A DNA stretch of 64,000 nucleotides from Aquabacter spiritensis (GTDB lineage Bacteria > Pseudomonadota > Alphaproteobacteria > Rhizobiales > Xanthobacteraceae), in assembly GCF_004346185.1 (NCBI RefSeq), contig NZ_SMAI01000006.1:210731-274730 (forward strand), in the 5' to 3' direction. The number at the start of each line of letters is the position of its first letter. Position 1 is the first letter of the stretch. This document shows positions 1 through 8,615 of the stretch, piece by piece. Under the pieces are notes generated by a model. The model was not told where the DNA came from, ran no database searches, and saw nothing but the letters and a program-made list of their open reading frames with translations. The translations under genes were made by a program, and so were the position numbers.

Positions 1-1
1 T

Positions 2-703
2 CATGCCTATTTCACCGACCGGTTGCCGGAAATCTCCGAGCGTTTGTCTTTGAACCAATCGCACCCCGATCTCTTCATCAGCGTGGATGAAGCGACGCCG
101 ACCGATAAGGTGCGCAACGTCTTCAAATCCTACCGAGGACGGGTGGTGGTGCGCCCGACCCAGAATATCGGGCGAGACATCGCACCCTTTCTAACGGCAT
201 TCGGACCCGAACTGGTTCGCGACTACGAGGTGATCGGGCATATTCATGTCAAGAAGAGCAGCCGGCTGGGAAGCGTGGCGTTTGTCGAGGCATGGAGCGA
301 CTTCCTTCTGGAAAACATGCTCGGCGGTGCGCGTGGCGGCCCGATGCTCGACCGAATCCTGGGCCGATTCGAGCAGGATGCGAAAACCGGTCTGATCTAT
401 CCCGACGACCCGCATATTTTCGGCTGGACCCGGAACTTGCGCAAAGCCGAGCGCATCGCGCGGACGATGGGGCACGCGACTTTGCCGCGAATGATCAATT
501 TTCCCATCGGCACCATGTTCTGGATACGCGCTGCGGCGCTCAAGCCCTTCATCGACCTGGGCCTCGACTGGGCCGACTATCCGCGCGAGCCGCTTCCCGA
601 CGACGGCACGGACCTGCATGCGCTCGAACGCCTGTTCGGGGTCGTTCCCATGCTCGCGGGCTGGCAGACGACGGTGACGAACATACGAGGTGTGACACGC
701 TAG
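2..703 (+). CDS. Rhamnan synthesis F family protein, 3' part (5' end outside window)
   Basis: The reading frame is open from base 2, so the gene begins before the window and only its last 233 codons are seen. The visible part resembles the RgpF / rhamnan-synthesis F family, proteins of rhamnose-rich or other surface polysaccharide assembly that often occur fused to or beside glycosyltransferases. Supporting motifs are DLFISVDEA, the stretch NIGRDIAPFL, and GHIHVKKSS followed by a W-x2-FLLENMLG segment, which form the conserved core. The next gene is a sugar-nucleotide epimerase, which fits a polysaccharide locus. The TTG at 23 lies inside the conserved region and is not a credible start. The biochemical role of the family is poorly defined. 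Confidence 0.75.
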   Translation, partial: HAYFTDRLPEISERLSLNQSHPDLFISVDEATPTDKVRNVFKSYRGRVVVRPTQNIGRDIAPFLTAFGPELVRDYEVIGHIHVKKSSRLGSVAFVEAWSDFLLENMLGGARGGPMLDRILGRFEQDAKTGLIYPDDPHIFGWTRNLRKAERIARTMGHATLPRMINFPIGTMFWIRAAALKPFIDLGLDWADYPREPLPDDGTDLHALERLFGVVPMLAGWQTTVTNIRGVTR

Positions 704-730
704 AGCCCAAGCCGCCCCGTCGAAACGACG

Positions 731-778
731 TGATCGGCGGAACCGCCTGCAATTCTTGATAGAGCACGGTTCCGATCA
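731..778. repeat. Imperfect inverted repeat after the rgpF-like gene
   Basis: TGATCGG-CGG-AACC at 731-744 pairs with GGTTCCGATCA at 768-778, giving an 11-bp stem with a 3-base bulge. It lies 27 bases past the stop at 703. No T-run follows, so it could be a weak terminator, an mRNA-end structure, or one copy of a dispersed intergenic repeat. I cannot test copy number from one window. Confidence 0.35.
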
Positions 779-991
779 GATCGCGCGGCAATTTGATTGG
801 CGCGCCGTCTCGGACGGAGTTTGATCGGGCGAATTCGGCCGGATGGGCGATGCGACTTTTCCAGAACCTTCATAGACACTGCCTTACCCTTTTGCACGCA
901 TGCGCCAAAGGGACCTTTTCCGGAGGGGGCTGTGCGGCCGCATCTGGAAGGACGCAGTTTTGATTGTTTCAGTGCGACGAGAACATTCTGC

Positions 992-1903
992 ATGAAAACA
1001 CTCGTGATCGGGGGATGCGGATTCATCGGCTCCCACGTCGTCGATCGGCTGCTCGTCCATGGGCATTCGGTCAAGGTTTTCGACCGCCAGATGGAACGGT
1101 TTCGTCCGCCACTGGACGGGGTCGAATATGTGATCGGCGACTTCGGCGACCAGATGGCGGTCATCGACGCCTTGGCGGGTGTCGATGCCGTCATGCACCT
1201 CGCGAGCACCACTTTCCCCAGCACCGCCGATCTCAACCCGGCGCTCGATGTCCAGGGCAACCTCGTCGGGACATTGTCCCTGCTGGATGCGATGGACCGG
1301 CTGGGCGTTGCACGAATTCTGTTCCTGTCGTCCGGCGGGACGGTCTATGGCCGTCCCGACCAAGTGCCCATTCCGGAGACGCACCCTCTTCGGCCGATCA
1401 ATTCCTACGGCATCGTCAAGGTGGCGATCGAGCATTACCTCGAAATGTACCGTCGGACGCGGAAGATCTCTCCCGTCGCCATCCGCGCTTCCAATCCCTA
1501 CGGTCCGCGGCAGGGCCATACCGGCGTTCAGGGCGTGATTTCGACCTTCCTGACCCGTCTTCGGCGGGGAGAGACACTCGAAATCTGGGGCGATGGAAGC
1601 GTCGTCCGGGATTACGTGCATGTGGCGGAACTCGCCGACCTCTGCGCACGCGCCATCGCGACCGACAGGACGGGGGCATATAATGCCGGGAGCGGGCAAG
1701 GCACCTCTCTGCGGGAGGTGGTCGAAATCCTGGAAACGGTCACCGGCCGCGCCATCGCCCCGATCTACAAGCCGGGACGGGCGATCGACGTCCGGGAGTC
1801 GGTGCTGGACATCGCGCGAGCACAGGCCGATTTCGGATGGCGGAGCACAATTCCGTTGGTCGAAGGGGTCGCCGCGACCTATGACTGGATGTGTCGCGAA
1901 TGA
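992..1903 (+). CDS. NAD-dependent epimerase/dehydratase (sugar-nucleotide epimerase family)
   Basis: This 303-residue extended short-chain dehydrogenase probably acts on a nucleotide sugar for surface polysaccharide synthesis. The Rossmann motif GGCGFIGS is at residues 7-14. The active site shows LSSGG followed by the Y-x3-K pair in NSYGIVK, and SNPYGPRQ and RDYVHV are typical of UDP-glucose 4-epimerase relatives. The frame is open upstream to 797, but I start at ATG 992 because the Rossmann fold begins there and the extra 65 residues would be non-homologous. The 288 bases before it hold an inverted repeat but no gene. The exact sugar substrate cannot be read from sequence. Confidence 0.88.
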   Translation: MKTLVIGGCGFIGSHVVDRLLVHGHSVKVFDRQMERFRPPLDGVEYVIGDFGDQMAVIDALAGVDAVMHLASTTFPSTADLNPALDVQGNLVGTLSLLDAMDRLGVARILFLSSGGTVYGRPDQVPIPETHPLRPINSYGIVKVAIEHYLEMYRRTRKISPVAIRASNPYGPRQGHTGVQGVISTFLTRLRRGETLEIWGDGSVVRDYVHVAELADLCARAIATDRTGAYNAGSGQGTSLREVVEILETVTGRAIAPIYKPGRAIDVRESVLDIARAQADFGWRSTIPLVEGVAATYDWMCRE

Positions 1904-2014
1904 GCCCCTGCGACCGCGCGCCTCTCCCCACGACGAAGATGGTGCCGGCGTCTGAATTTCGGCTATGACCTATCGCGACACCTCGACTGACACCCTCCGA
2001 GTGAAGACGCCCTG

Positions 2015-2635
2015 ATGACCATCCGCCTGCACAAGGGCGACCTGCCGGACGAGTTTCGTCCCGCGCCGGTCGTCGCCATCGACACCGAGACGCTGGGTCT
2101 CAATCCGCATCGCGATCGGCTTTGTCTGGTCCAGCTCTCGAACGGCGACGGCAGCGCGGATCTCGTTCAGGTGCCGCGTGGCGCGGATGCGGCCGGCGCG
2201 CCGAACCTCGTCCGGCTCCTCGCCGATCCGGCGGTGGTGAAGCTGTTCCACTTCGCCCGTTTCGACGTCGCGGTCCTCAGCCGCACCTATGGCGTGGCCC
2301 CGGCACCCGTCTTCTGCACCAAGATCGCCTCGCGCCTTTGCCGCACTTATACCGACCGGCACGGGCTGAAGGACCTGGTCCGCGAGCTGCTCGGCGTCGA
2401 TCTCTCCAAGCAGCAGCAGAGTTCGGACTGGGCGGCCGCGGACCTGTCCGACGCGCAGCTCCATTATGCTGCCTCGGACGTGCTCTATCTGCATGCCTGC
2501 ATGGAGAAGCTGGAGGCCATGCTGGCGCGCGAGGATCGCACCCAGATCGCCAAGTCCTGCTTCGATTTCCTGCCGACCCGCGCGCGTCTCGATCTCGCGG
2601 GCTGGTCGGAGGAGGATATCTTTTCACATTCATAG
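2015..2635 (+). CDS. rnd: Ribonuclease D-like 3'-5' exonuclease (short form)
   Basis: At 206 residues this is the short alphaproteobacterial form, consisting of the DEDDy exonuclease domain without the C-terminal HRDC domains of the enterobacterial enzyme. The catalytic acids are visible in AIDTETLGL (near residue 24), in HFARFDVAVL, and in the Y-x3-D motif HYAASDVLYL. The family trims 3' ends of tRNA and other small RNAs using two metal ions. Its place just before lptC is a common arrangement in rhizobial genomes. The 108 bases to lptC leave room for a separate promoter. Confidence 0.9.
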   Translation: MTIRLHKGDLPDEFRPAPVVAIDTETLGLNPHRDRLCLVQLSNGDGSADLVQVPRGADAAGAPNLVRLLADPAVVKLFHFARFDVAVLSRTYGVAPAPVFCTKIASRLCRTYTDRHGLKDLVRELLGVDLSKQQQSSDWAAADLSDAQLHYAASDVLYLHACMEKLEAMLAREDRTQIAKSCFDFLPTRARLDLAGWSEEDIFSHS

Positions 2636-2743
2636 GGCCGAGCCGGCGCGCGCCGTCACGGGCCGCCTGATCGGGGTCCCGACTTGCACCACGGGCGCAA
2701 TCCGTCCCATGGTGGGTTTGGGGCGCTTTTGTAAAGCAGAGCG

Positions 2744-3472
2744 ATGAACGATTCCGCATCGCCGGTTCTCGACGGCCGGCGCGACACGGCGAGCTTCGGC
2801 GCGCACCAGACGGCCGATTACGGCCGCGCCTATCGCCACAGCCGGGCCGTGCGCTTCGCCAAGCGCGCGCTTCCGGTGGCGCTCGCCGGTGCGCTGGGGA
2901 TTCTGATCCTCGGCGCAGTGGTGAAACAGCTCGGCGCCACGGTCGAACTGCCGTTCGAGATCGGCACCCTGCATTTGTCGGGGACACGCCTGACCATGGA
3001 AGTGCCGAAACTGTCCGGCTTCACCGATGACGGGCGTGGCTACCGGGTCAATGCCGCCACCGCCTCGCAGGACATGACCAATCCCGACGTGCTCGAACTC
3101 ACCAATATCGACGCCCGGATGGAACTCGCCGACAAAGGCTGGGCGAGCGTCGCCTCGGCGGCGGGAACCGTGGACACCAAGCGGCAATTCATCCATTTGA
3201 CCGGCGGCGTCCGGCTCGCCACCCATAGCGGCTATGCGGGAGAAATGCAGGATGCCGACGTGGACGTGAAGGCTGGCGCGCTCTCCACCACCAACCCTGT
3301 CCGCCTGACCTATCGCAGCGGCACGTTGGTCGCCGACCGCATGACCGTGACCGACCGGGGCAGCCGGGCGCTGTTCGAGGGCCATGTGCAGCTCGATTTC
3401 AGCATGACCGATATTCCCGCGCCTTCTGGGACGCCGGCGCCCGCCGCCCCCGCCGATGGAGCCAAGCGATGA
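2744..3472 (+). CDS. lptC: LPS export ABC transporter inner-membrane-anchored protein LptC
   Basis: This 242-residue protein has a cytoplasmic N-terminus of about 45 residues, one membrane anchor (RALPVALAGALGILILGAVV, near 45-65), and a periplasmic beta-jellyroll domain. LptC receives lipopolysaccharide from the LptBFG transporter and hands it to LptA. Its identity rests on topology, on the YRVNAATA and NIDARM strand patterns, and above all on the lptA and lptB genes that follow. The stop overlaps the lptA start as ATGA (3469-3472), which implies translational coupling. The C-terminus ends in a Pro/Ala-rich tail. Confidence 0.87.
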   Translation: MNDSASPVLDGRRDTASFGAHQTADYGRAYRHSRAVRFAKRALPVALAGALGILILGAVVKQLGATVELPFEIGTLHLSGTRLTMEVPKLSGFTDDGRGYRVNAATASQDMTNPDVLELTNIDARMELADKGWASVASAAGTVDTKRQFIHLTGGVRLATHSGYAGEMQDADVDVKAGALSTTNPVRLTYRSGTLVADRMTVTDRGSRALFEGHVQLDFSMTDIPAPSGTPAPAAPADGAKR

Positions 3473-4035
3473 GTCCCCGCCTTCCCGTTCTGGCCGCCCT
3501 GCTGCTCGCGAGCCTCGCCGGTCCCGCACTCGCCCAGCAGCCGCCGGGGAGCGTGCCCAACGCCCTCCAGGGCTTTGCCCGCAACCGCGACCAGCCGGTG
3601 CGGATCACCTCCAATTCCCTGGAAGTGCGCGACAAGGACAAGACCGCCGTGTTCGCCGGCAATGTGGTCGTGGTCCAAGGCGACACCACCATGCGCTCCC
3701 CGGAGCTTCTGGTATTTTATGAGGGCTCCGCGGCGCCCTCCGACACCGCGCCGCAGAGCACCAGCTCGATCCGCCGCCTCGAGGCCAAAGGCGGGGTCGT
3801 GGTCCAGACCAAGGAGCAGACGGCCACCGGTGACGTCGGCATCTTCGAGATGAAGACCAACACCGTGACCATGACCGGGCGGCCCGTCGTGCTGACCCAG
3901 GGGCCAAATGTGATCCGTGGCCAGAAACTGACCGTTGACCTCGTCACGGGAGTGTCAAAGATAGAAGGTGGTCGGGTCGAGAGCCTGATCGTGCCGGGCA
4001 GCGTCAAGCCGAACGAAGCGGCACCCCGGCGATAA
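3469..4035 (+). CDS. lptA: Periplasmic LPS-bridge protein LptA (OstA-like)
   Basis: The protein has 188 residues. A cleavable signal peptide ends near residue 22 (LAGPALAQ). An OstA-N domain follows with the typical PVRITSNSLEVRDKDKTAVFAGNVVVVQGD pattern, here summarised as PVRITSN, AVFAGNVVV and MRSPELLVFYEG. LptA oligomerises to bridge LPS across the periplasm between LptC and LptD. The start overlaps the lptC stop by four bases. The 262-base gap to lptB is longer than expected in this operon and contains a perfect palindrome (see 4102-4116). Confidence 0.92.
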   Translation: MSPRLPVLAALLLASLAGPALAQQPPGSVPNALQGFARNRDQPVRITSNSLEVRDKDKTAVFAGNVVVVQGDTTMRSPELLVFYEGSAAPSDTAPQSTSSIRRLEAKGGVVVQTKEQTATGDVGIFEMKTNTVTMTGRPVVLTQGPNVIRGQKLTVDLVTGVSKIEGGRVESLIVPGSVKPNEAAPRR

Positions 4036-4101
4036 CCCCCGCAGGGTATCCCGTTACGCGACCGATCGTCGCGGAGCACACACCCAGATTGCGGCCTGAA
4101 A

Positions 4102-4116
4102 TTTGCATATTGCAAA
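4102..4116. promoter_or_regulatory. Perfect palindrome between lptA and lptB
   Basis: TTTGCA-TAT-TGCAAA is a perfect 6-3-6 inverted repeat in an AT-rich patch of otherwise GC-rich sequence. It lies about 180 bases before lptB. It has the size and symmetry of a dimeric regulator site. No matching core promoter can be assigned with confidence, so the role is inferred. Confidence 0.35.
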
Positions 4117-4297
4117 GGCTGGCTGAACGGGAAACACTGAAGGCCTCCAGGACGCGGCGGGGCCGGGGGGAGCCGGTGGCTCTCATCGAGCGGTCGGGCC
4201 GGCGTCCATTCAACGACCCTCAGGCGGCTGGGCGGTTCGGAACGATGCGCGTTTCGAGCCACGCGACGCCTTTGGGAGATCCGACCGGAGGCGCCGT

Positions 4298-5194
4298 TTG
4301 AACGTCTTTGCCATGTTCGGCTCCAAATCCTCGCCCGGCGGCAGAGCGGCGGACGACTCCCACCCGCACAGCGTCGCGGAGTGGGACGACAACGACCCGC
4401 AAGCCGACCCCTATGCGGAGGACGAGGCCGGATCCGATCTCGGCTACGGCATTCCCTATGCCGACCAGGCGCAGGTCTCGCTCGCCGCCTTCGATCTCGC
4501 GAAGAGCTATGGCGGCCGAAAGGTGGTGCGCGGCGTCAGCCTGAACGTGCGGCGCGGCGAGGCGGTCGGCCTGCTCGGCCCGAACGGCGCGGGAAAGACC
4601 ACGGTCTTCTACATGATCACCGGCCTCGTGAAGGCGGATGCCGGCCGCATCGAACTCGAGGGCCACGACGTCACGCCTATGCCGATGTATCAGCGGGCGC
4701 GGCTCGGCATCGGCTATCTCCCGCAGGAGGCCTCGATCTTCCGGGGCCTGACGGTGGAGGACAATATCCTCGCCGTGCTCGAAGTGACCGAGCCGAACCG
4801 GCGCAAGCGCCGCGAGGAAGTGGATGCCCTCCTCGAAGAGTTCAAGATCACCCATGTCCGCAAGTCGCCCTCCATCGCGCTTTCGGGCGGCGAGCGGCGG
4901 CGCGTCGAGATCGCGCGCGCTTTGGCGAGCCGGCCGGCCTTCATGCTGCTCGACGAGCCGTTTGCCGGCATCGATCCGATCGCGGTCGGCGACATCCAGG
5001 CTTTGGTGCGCCACCTCACCACGCGCGGCATCGGCGTTCTGATCACCGACCACAATGTGCGCGAGACGCTCGGACTGATCGACCGCGCCTATATCATTCA
5101 TTCGGGCACCGTCCTGATGGAGGGCGACAGCCAGTCGGTGGTCAACAGTGCCGACGTGCGCCGGCTCTATCTCGGCGAAGAGTTCCGCTTATGA
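4298..5194 (+). CDS. lptB: LPS export ABC transporter ATPase LptB
   Basis: This 298-residue ATPase powers LPS extraction by the LptBFG complex. Walker A is GPNGAGKTT, the Q-loop lies in GYLPQEASIFRGL, the signature is LSGGERRR, Walker B is FMLLDEPFAGIDP, and the switch histidine is in ITDHNVRETL. I favour the TTG at 4298 because GGAGG (4287-4291) precedes it at a normal distance; ATG 4313 has no such site. Either start leaves 55-60 residues, acidic and Asp/Pro-rich, ahead of the ATPase domain, whereas typical LptB proteins of about 240 residues begin almost at the domain. The function of this extension is unknown. The rpoN gene follows after 37 bases. Confidence 0.93.
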   Translation: MNVFAMFGSKSSPGGRAADDSHPHSVAEWDDNDPQADPYAEDEAGSDLGYGIPYADQAQVSLAAFDLAKSYGGRKVVRGVSLNVRRGEAVGLLGPNGAGKTTVFYMITGLVKADAGRIELEGHDVTPMPMYQRARLGIGYLPQEASIFRGLTVEDNILAVLEVTEPNRRKRREEVDALLEEFKITHVRKSPSIALSGGERRRVEIARALASRPAFMLLDEPFAGIDPIAVGDIQALVRHLTTRGIGVLITDHNVRETLGLIDRAYIIHSGTVLMEGDSQSVVNSADVRRLYLGEEFRL

Positions 5195-5231
5195 GCGGCG
5201 CCCGCAGCCTCGCCCCACGGAGGGCCGCCTG

Positions 5232-6761
5232 ATGGGCCTCTCCCCCAAGCTGGAGTTCCGCCAGACGCAGTCGCTGGTGATGACGCCTCAGCTGATGCAG
5301 GCGATCAAGCTGCTGCAGCTCTCCAATCTCGAACTCGTCGCCTATGTCGAGGCCGAGCTGGAACGCAATCCTCTGCTCGAGCGGATCGGCGAGGAGACCG
5401 AGGCGAGCGCGCGCGAAGAGCCCGCCCTCCCCGCCCCCGAACCCGCGCCCGAGCGTCCGGGGGATTGGGCGGAGACCCCCGTCGAAGCCAGCCGGGCCTC
5501 GATGGAAGCCCGGCTCGACACGGACCTCGGCAATGTGTTTCCCGACGATGCCCCGGTCGAACGGCCGGGCGCCGCCGGCCCGCCCTCCGGGTCGACCATG
5601 GAATGGGGCGGCGGCGAGCGCGGCGAGGATTATAACCCGGAAGCCTTTCTCGCGAGTCACACCACCCTCGCCGACCATCTCGAAGCCCAGCTCGCCGTGG
5701 CCGAGACCGATCCCGCCCGCCGGCTGATCGGCATCAATCTGATCGGACTTATCGACGAAGCGGGCTATTTCACGGGCGAGATCGAGACGGTGGCGGCTCT
5801 GCTTGACGCCAGCGTCACCGAGGTCGAATCCGTCCTGCGCCTGATCCAGACCTTCGAGCCGTGCGGCGTCGGGGCGCGCACCCTGTCCGAGTGCCTCGCC
5901 ATCCAATTGCGCGAGCGCGACCGCTGCGACCCCGCCATGCAGGCCCTGCTCGCCAATCTCGAACTGCTCGCCCGGCACGACCGCAACGGCCTGCGCCGCG
6001 TCTGCGGCGTCGACGCGGAAGATCTGGCCGACATGATTTCCGAGATCCGGCGGCTCGATCCCAAGCCCGGCCTGATCTTCGGGACCGGCGTCGTGCACCC
6101 CCTCGTCCCCGACGTGTTCGTGCGTCCAGGGTCCGACGGCTCGTGGCTGGTGGAGCTGAATTCCGAGACCTTGCCCCGCGTCCTGGTCAATCAGACCTAC
6201 CATGCGACGGTCGCCCGCGCGGCCCGGTCGCCGAAGGAAAAGTCCTTCCTCGCGGACTGCCTGCAGAGCGCGAGCTGGCTGACCCGCTCGCTCGACCAGC
6301 GCGCCCGCACCATCCTGAAGGTCGCGAGCGAGATCGTGCGGCAGCAGGAGGCTTTCCTCGACCACGGCGTCCGGCACCTGCGCCCGCTCAATCTGCGCAC
6401 CGTCGCGGACGCCATCGGCATGCACGAATCCACCGTGTCGCGCGTCACCTCCAACAAATACATCTCGACGCCGCGCGGCGTGCTGGAGCTGAAATTCTTC
6501 TTCTCCTCCGCGATCGCCGCCTCCGGCGGCGGCGAGGCCCATTCGGCCGAAGCCGTGCGCCACCGCATCAAGGGGCTGATCGAGGCGGAAAGCGCCGACG
6601 ACATCCTTTCGGACGACACCCTGGTTCAAAAGCTGAAGAGCGACGGGATCGACATCGCCCGTCGGACGGTGGCGAAATATCGCGAGAGCATGAACATCGC
6701 CTCCTCGGTACAGCGCCGGCGCGAAAAGCAGGGCGCGCGGACCGAAACCGCCTTGGCCTGA
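5232..6761 (+). CDS. rpoN: RNA polymerase sigma-54 factor RpoN
   Basis: This 509-residue protein contains the three regions of sigma-54. An N-terminal Gln/Leu-rich activator-interaction region (QTQSLVMTPQLMQAIKLLQ) is followed by an acidic linker rich in Pro and Glu. Next come the core-binding domain and a helix-turn-helix around TVADAIGMHESTVSRVTSNK, and last the RpoN box ARRTVAKYRE near the C-terminus. It directs transcription of nitrogen-, motility- and stress-related genes from -24/-12 promoters with AAA+ activators. ATG 5232 is chosen because the conserved region starts there. Many relatives have hpf/raiA and ptsN next; here a convergent permease occupies that place. Confidence 0.95.
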   Translation: MGLSPKLEFRQTQSLVMTPQLMQAIKLLQLSNLELVAYVEAELERNPLLERIGEETEASAREEPALPAPEPAPERPGDWAETPVEASRASMEARLDTDLGNVFPDDAPVERPGAAGPPSGSTMEWGGGERGEDYNPEAFLASHTTLADHLEAQLAVAETDPARRLIGINLIGLIDEAGYFTGEIETVAALLDASVTEVESVLRLIQTFEPCGVGARTLSECLAIQLRERDRCDPAMQALLANLELLARHDRNGLRRVCGVDAEDLADMISEIRRLDPKPGLIFGTGVVHPLVPDVFVRPGSDGSWLVELNSETLPRVLVNQTYHATVARAARSPKEKSFLADCLQSASWLTRSLDQRARTILKVASEIVRQQEAFLDHGVRHLRPLNLRTVADAIGMHESTVSRVTSNKYISTPRGVLELKFFFSSAIAASGGGEAHSAEAVRHRIKGLIEAESADDILSDDTLVQKLKSDGIDIARRTVAKYRESMNIASSVQRRREKQGARTETALA

Positions 6762-6767
6762 GGCGCC

Positions 6768-6782
6768 CGGCCCTCCGGGCCG
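6768..6782. terminator. Short GC hairpin between convergent rpoN and permease genes
   Basis: CGGCCC-TCC-GGGCCG forms a 6-bp stem in the 21-base gap between two convergent genes. It has no T-run on either side, so it would be a weak or structure-only bidirectional terminator. Confidence 0.3.
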
Positions 6783-8351
6783 TCAGGCCGCGGCCGGCGC
6801 GATATTCGGATCCTCGGCCAAATAGCGTCGATAGGCCTCGCGGCTCAGCGGACGGCGAACCGCGACGACCAGGATCACCAGGGAGAACACCACCAGAAGC
6901 GCGGAATCGACGTTGCGCGGAATCACGGCGATGCCGCCATAGGTGCCGAGATAGGACGCAGCGCCGATGCCCGCGCAATAGGGCAGGAGCCACCCGGCCT
7001 GCGGCAGGTCGAGGCCCGCAAAGCCGCTTCTTCTGGCTTGAACGACGAAGATGGCCATGCCCAGCAGCAGGCACAGGCCGAGCTGCCAGACCGTTTCCCA
7101 GCCGCTCCAATAGATGATCAGGGTCGCGATCACGAACCCCGCGCCGGCGATCAGATGCGCTGCCGGCACGCGGAACGGACGTGGCCGGTCAGGGTCCACG
7201 CGGCGCAGGCTCAGCAGCACCACCGGCCCCACCGCGAAGGACAAAGTGATGGCGGCGCCACACAGCTGCACGATCTCCTCGAACGGGATGAACACGAACA
7301 TCAGGACCGCGACGACGAGATTGAGCAGGAGCGCGGCCACCGGCACACCCCGGTCGGAGAGGGTCGCGATCCGGCTCGGAAAGAAGCCGTTCTCGCCCAG
7401 CGCATAAGCGAGCCGGGCATTGGAGCCGACGGCCACCAGCGCGCCACCGCAGGGGCCGACCACCGCCCCGAGATTGATCAGCCGCGCCACCCAGATGAGG
7501 CCCAGCGCAGAGGCGACCGCCCCGATCGGTCCGAACGTGCCGGGCAGGTTGAGATGGGACCATCCGTTGATGAGGTCCGTGGGGCGGAGCGCACCGATGA
7601 AGGCGAGCTGGAGGCCGCCATAGACGAGAAAGCAGATCACCACCGACAGCAGCAAAGCGGCGGGCACGGTGAAGCCCGGATTGCGGGCCTCGCCCGCAAG
7701 GTCGATGGCGTGGCGGAAGCCGATATAGGAGAAGATGATGCCGCCGCTCGATACCGCACCGAGCACGCCGGCGACGCCGTTCGGCGCAAAGCCGCCGGCG
7801 GCGGTGAAATTGGCGGGCTCGAAATAGACGAGCAGCATGACGATGACGAACACCGGGATCAGCACCTTCACCCAGGTGATGCCGGTATTGATCCGCGCGA
7901 AGAGCTTCACGCCATAATAATTGACCAGGGTGAAGGCGACGATGAGCGCGGTGGCCACCGCGATTCCCAGCCAGGACAGATCGGTGGACCCCGATTGATG
8001 CAAAGCGGGGAAGTGCGGTCCGAGATAGCGCAGGGTCGCCTCGACCTCCACGGGGGCCGTGGCGCTGTAGCCCACCCAGGCGCTCCAGCCCATCACCATG
8101 GCCACCGTCTTGCCATGGCTGAATTGCGGCAGCCTGCCGAGGCCGCCGGCCACCGGCAGCATGGCGCTCACTTCGGCGAAGCTGAGCGCCAACAGGAACA
8201 TGGCCACGCCGCCCACCACCCAGGACACCACCGCCGCCGGGCCGGCGAGCTGCGCCGCCTGAAGCGGAGCGAACAGCCAGCCCGAACCGATCACCCCGCT
8301 CACGCCGACGAAGGTCAGGCCGACCAGGCCGATTTCCCGCCGCATCTGCAT
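6783..8351 (-). CDS. APC superfamily amino-acid permease
   Basis: The 522-residue protein has about twelve or more hydrophobic segments, beginning IGLVGLTFVGVSGVIGSGWL, the G-rich first helix of APC transporters (consensus GxxIGSGIF-like). This family imports amino acids, polyamines or related amines by proton symport or exchange. Helix 1 reads VIGSGWLFAPLQAA and the later EVSAMLPVAGG matches the family's helix-2 loop. The substrate is not predictable. It faces rpoN and probably has its own promoter in the 264 bases (8352-8615) before it, where I see no other gene. Confidence 0.82.
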   Translation of the reverse strand: MQMRREIGLVGLTFVGVSGVIGSGWLFAPLQAAQLAGPAAVVSWVVGGVAMFLLALSFAEVSAMLPVAGGLGRLPQFSHGKTVAMVMGWSAWVGYSATAPVEVEATLRYLGPHFPALHQSGSTDLSWLGIAVATALIVAFTLVNYYGVKLFARINTGITWVKVLIPVFVIVMLLVYFEPANFTAAGGFAPNGVAGVLGAVSSGGIIFSYIGFRHAIDLAGEARNPGFTVPAALLLSVVICFLVYGGLQLAFIGALRPTDLINGWSHLNLPGTFGPIGAVASALGLIWVARLINLGAVVGPCGGALVAVGSNARLAYALGENGFFPSRIATLSDRGVPVAALLLNLVVAVLMFVFIPFEEIVQLCGAAITLSFAVGPVVLLSLRRVDPDRPRPFRVPAAHLIAGAGFVIATLIIYWSGWETVWQLGLCLLLGMAIFVVQARRSGFAGLDLPQAGWLLPYCAGIGAASYLGTYGGIAVIPRNVDSALLVVFSLVILVVAVRRPLSREAYRRYLAEDPNIAPAAA

Positions 8352-8615
8352 GACTGTCCCCGCCTCTCCCGTCCCGGCCCCCCGGTCATATTGCCGTGCA
8401 AGCTATCCGCAGCGCCGCCAATATCGGATGGCATTTTTTGATCGCCTACCACCGATTTTCAGTGGGAAACGTATCGATGCGGGCAGGATCCCGCCGGTCC
8501 GCGGAGCCTGGCGTCCGCGCGGTCTCCGCAGAGGCTGATCCCATCAGATTGGATAACATCATCGGCAAGGAATATCGTACCGATCACCTTGCGATGCCGT
8601 TTGGTCGGCGGGACT

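Noticed and set aside
4088..4297. A sigma-54 type promoter before lptB-rpoN.
   Set aside because: Near the palindrome I found no GG and GC pair with the strict ten-base spacing needed for a -24/-12 promoter.
7038..8441. A 467-codon plus-strand frame opposite the APC permease gene.
   Set aside because: It is rich in His, Arg and Gly without structure, while the minus strand encodes a complete twelve-helix permease.
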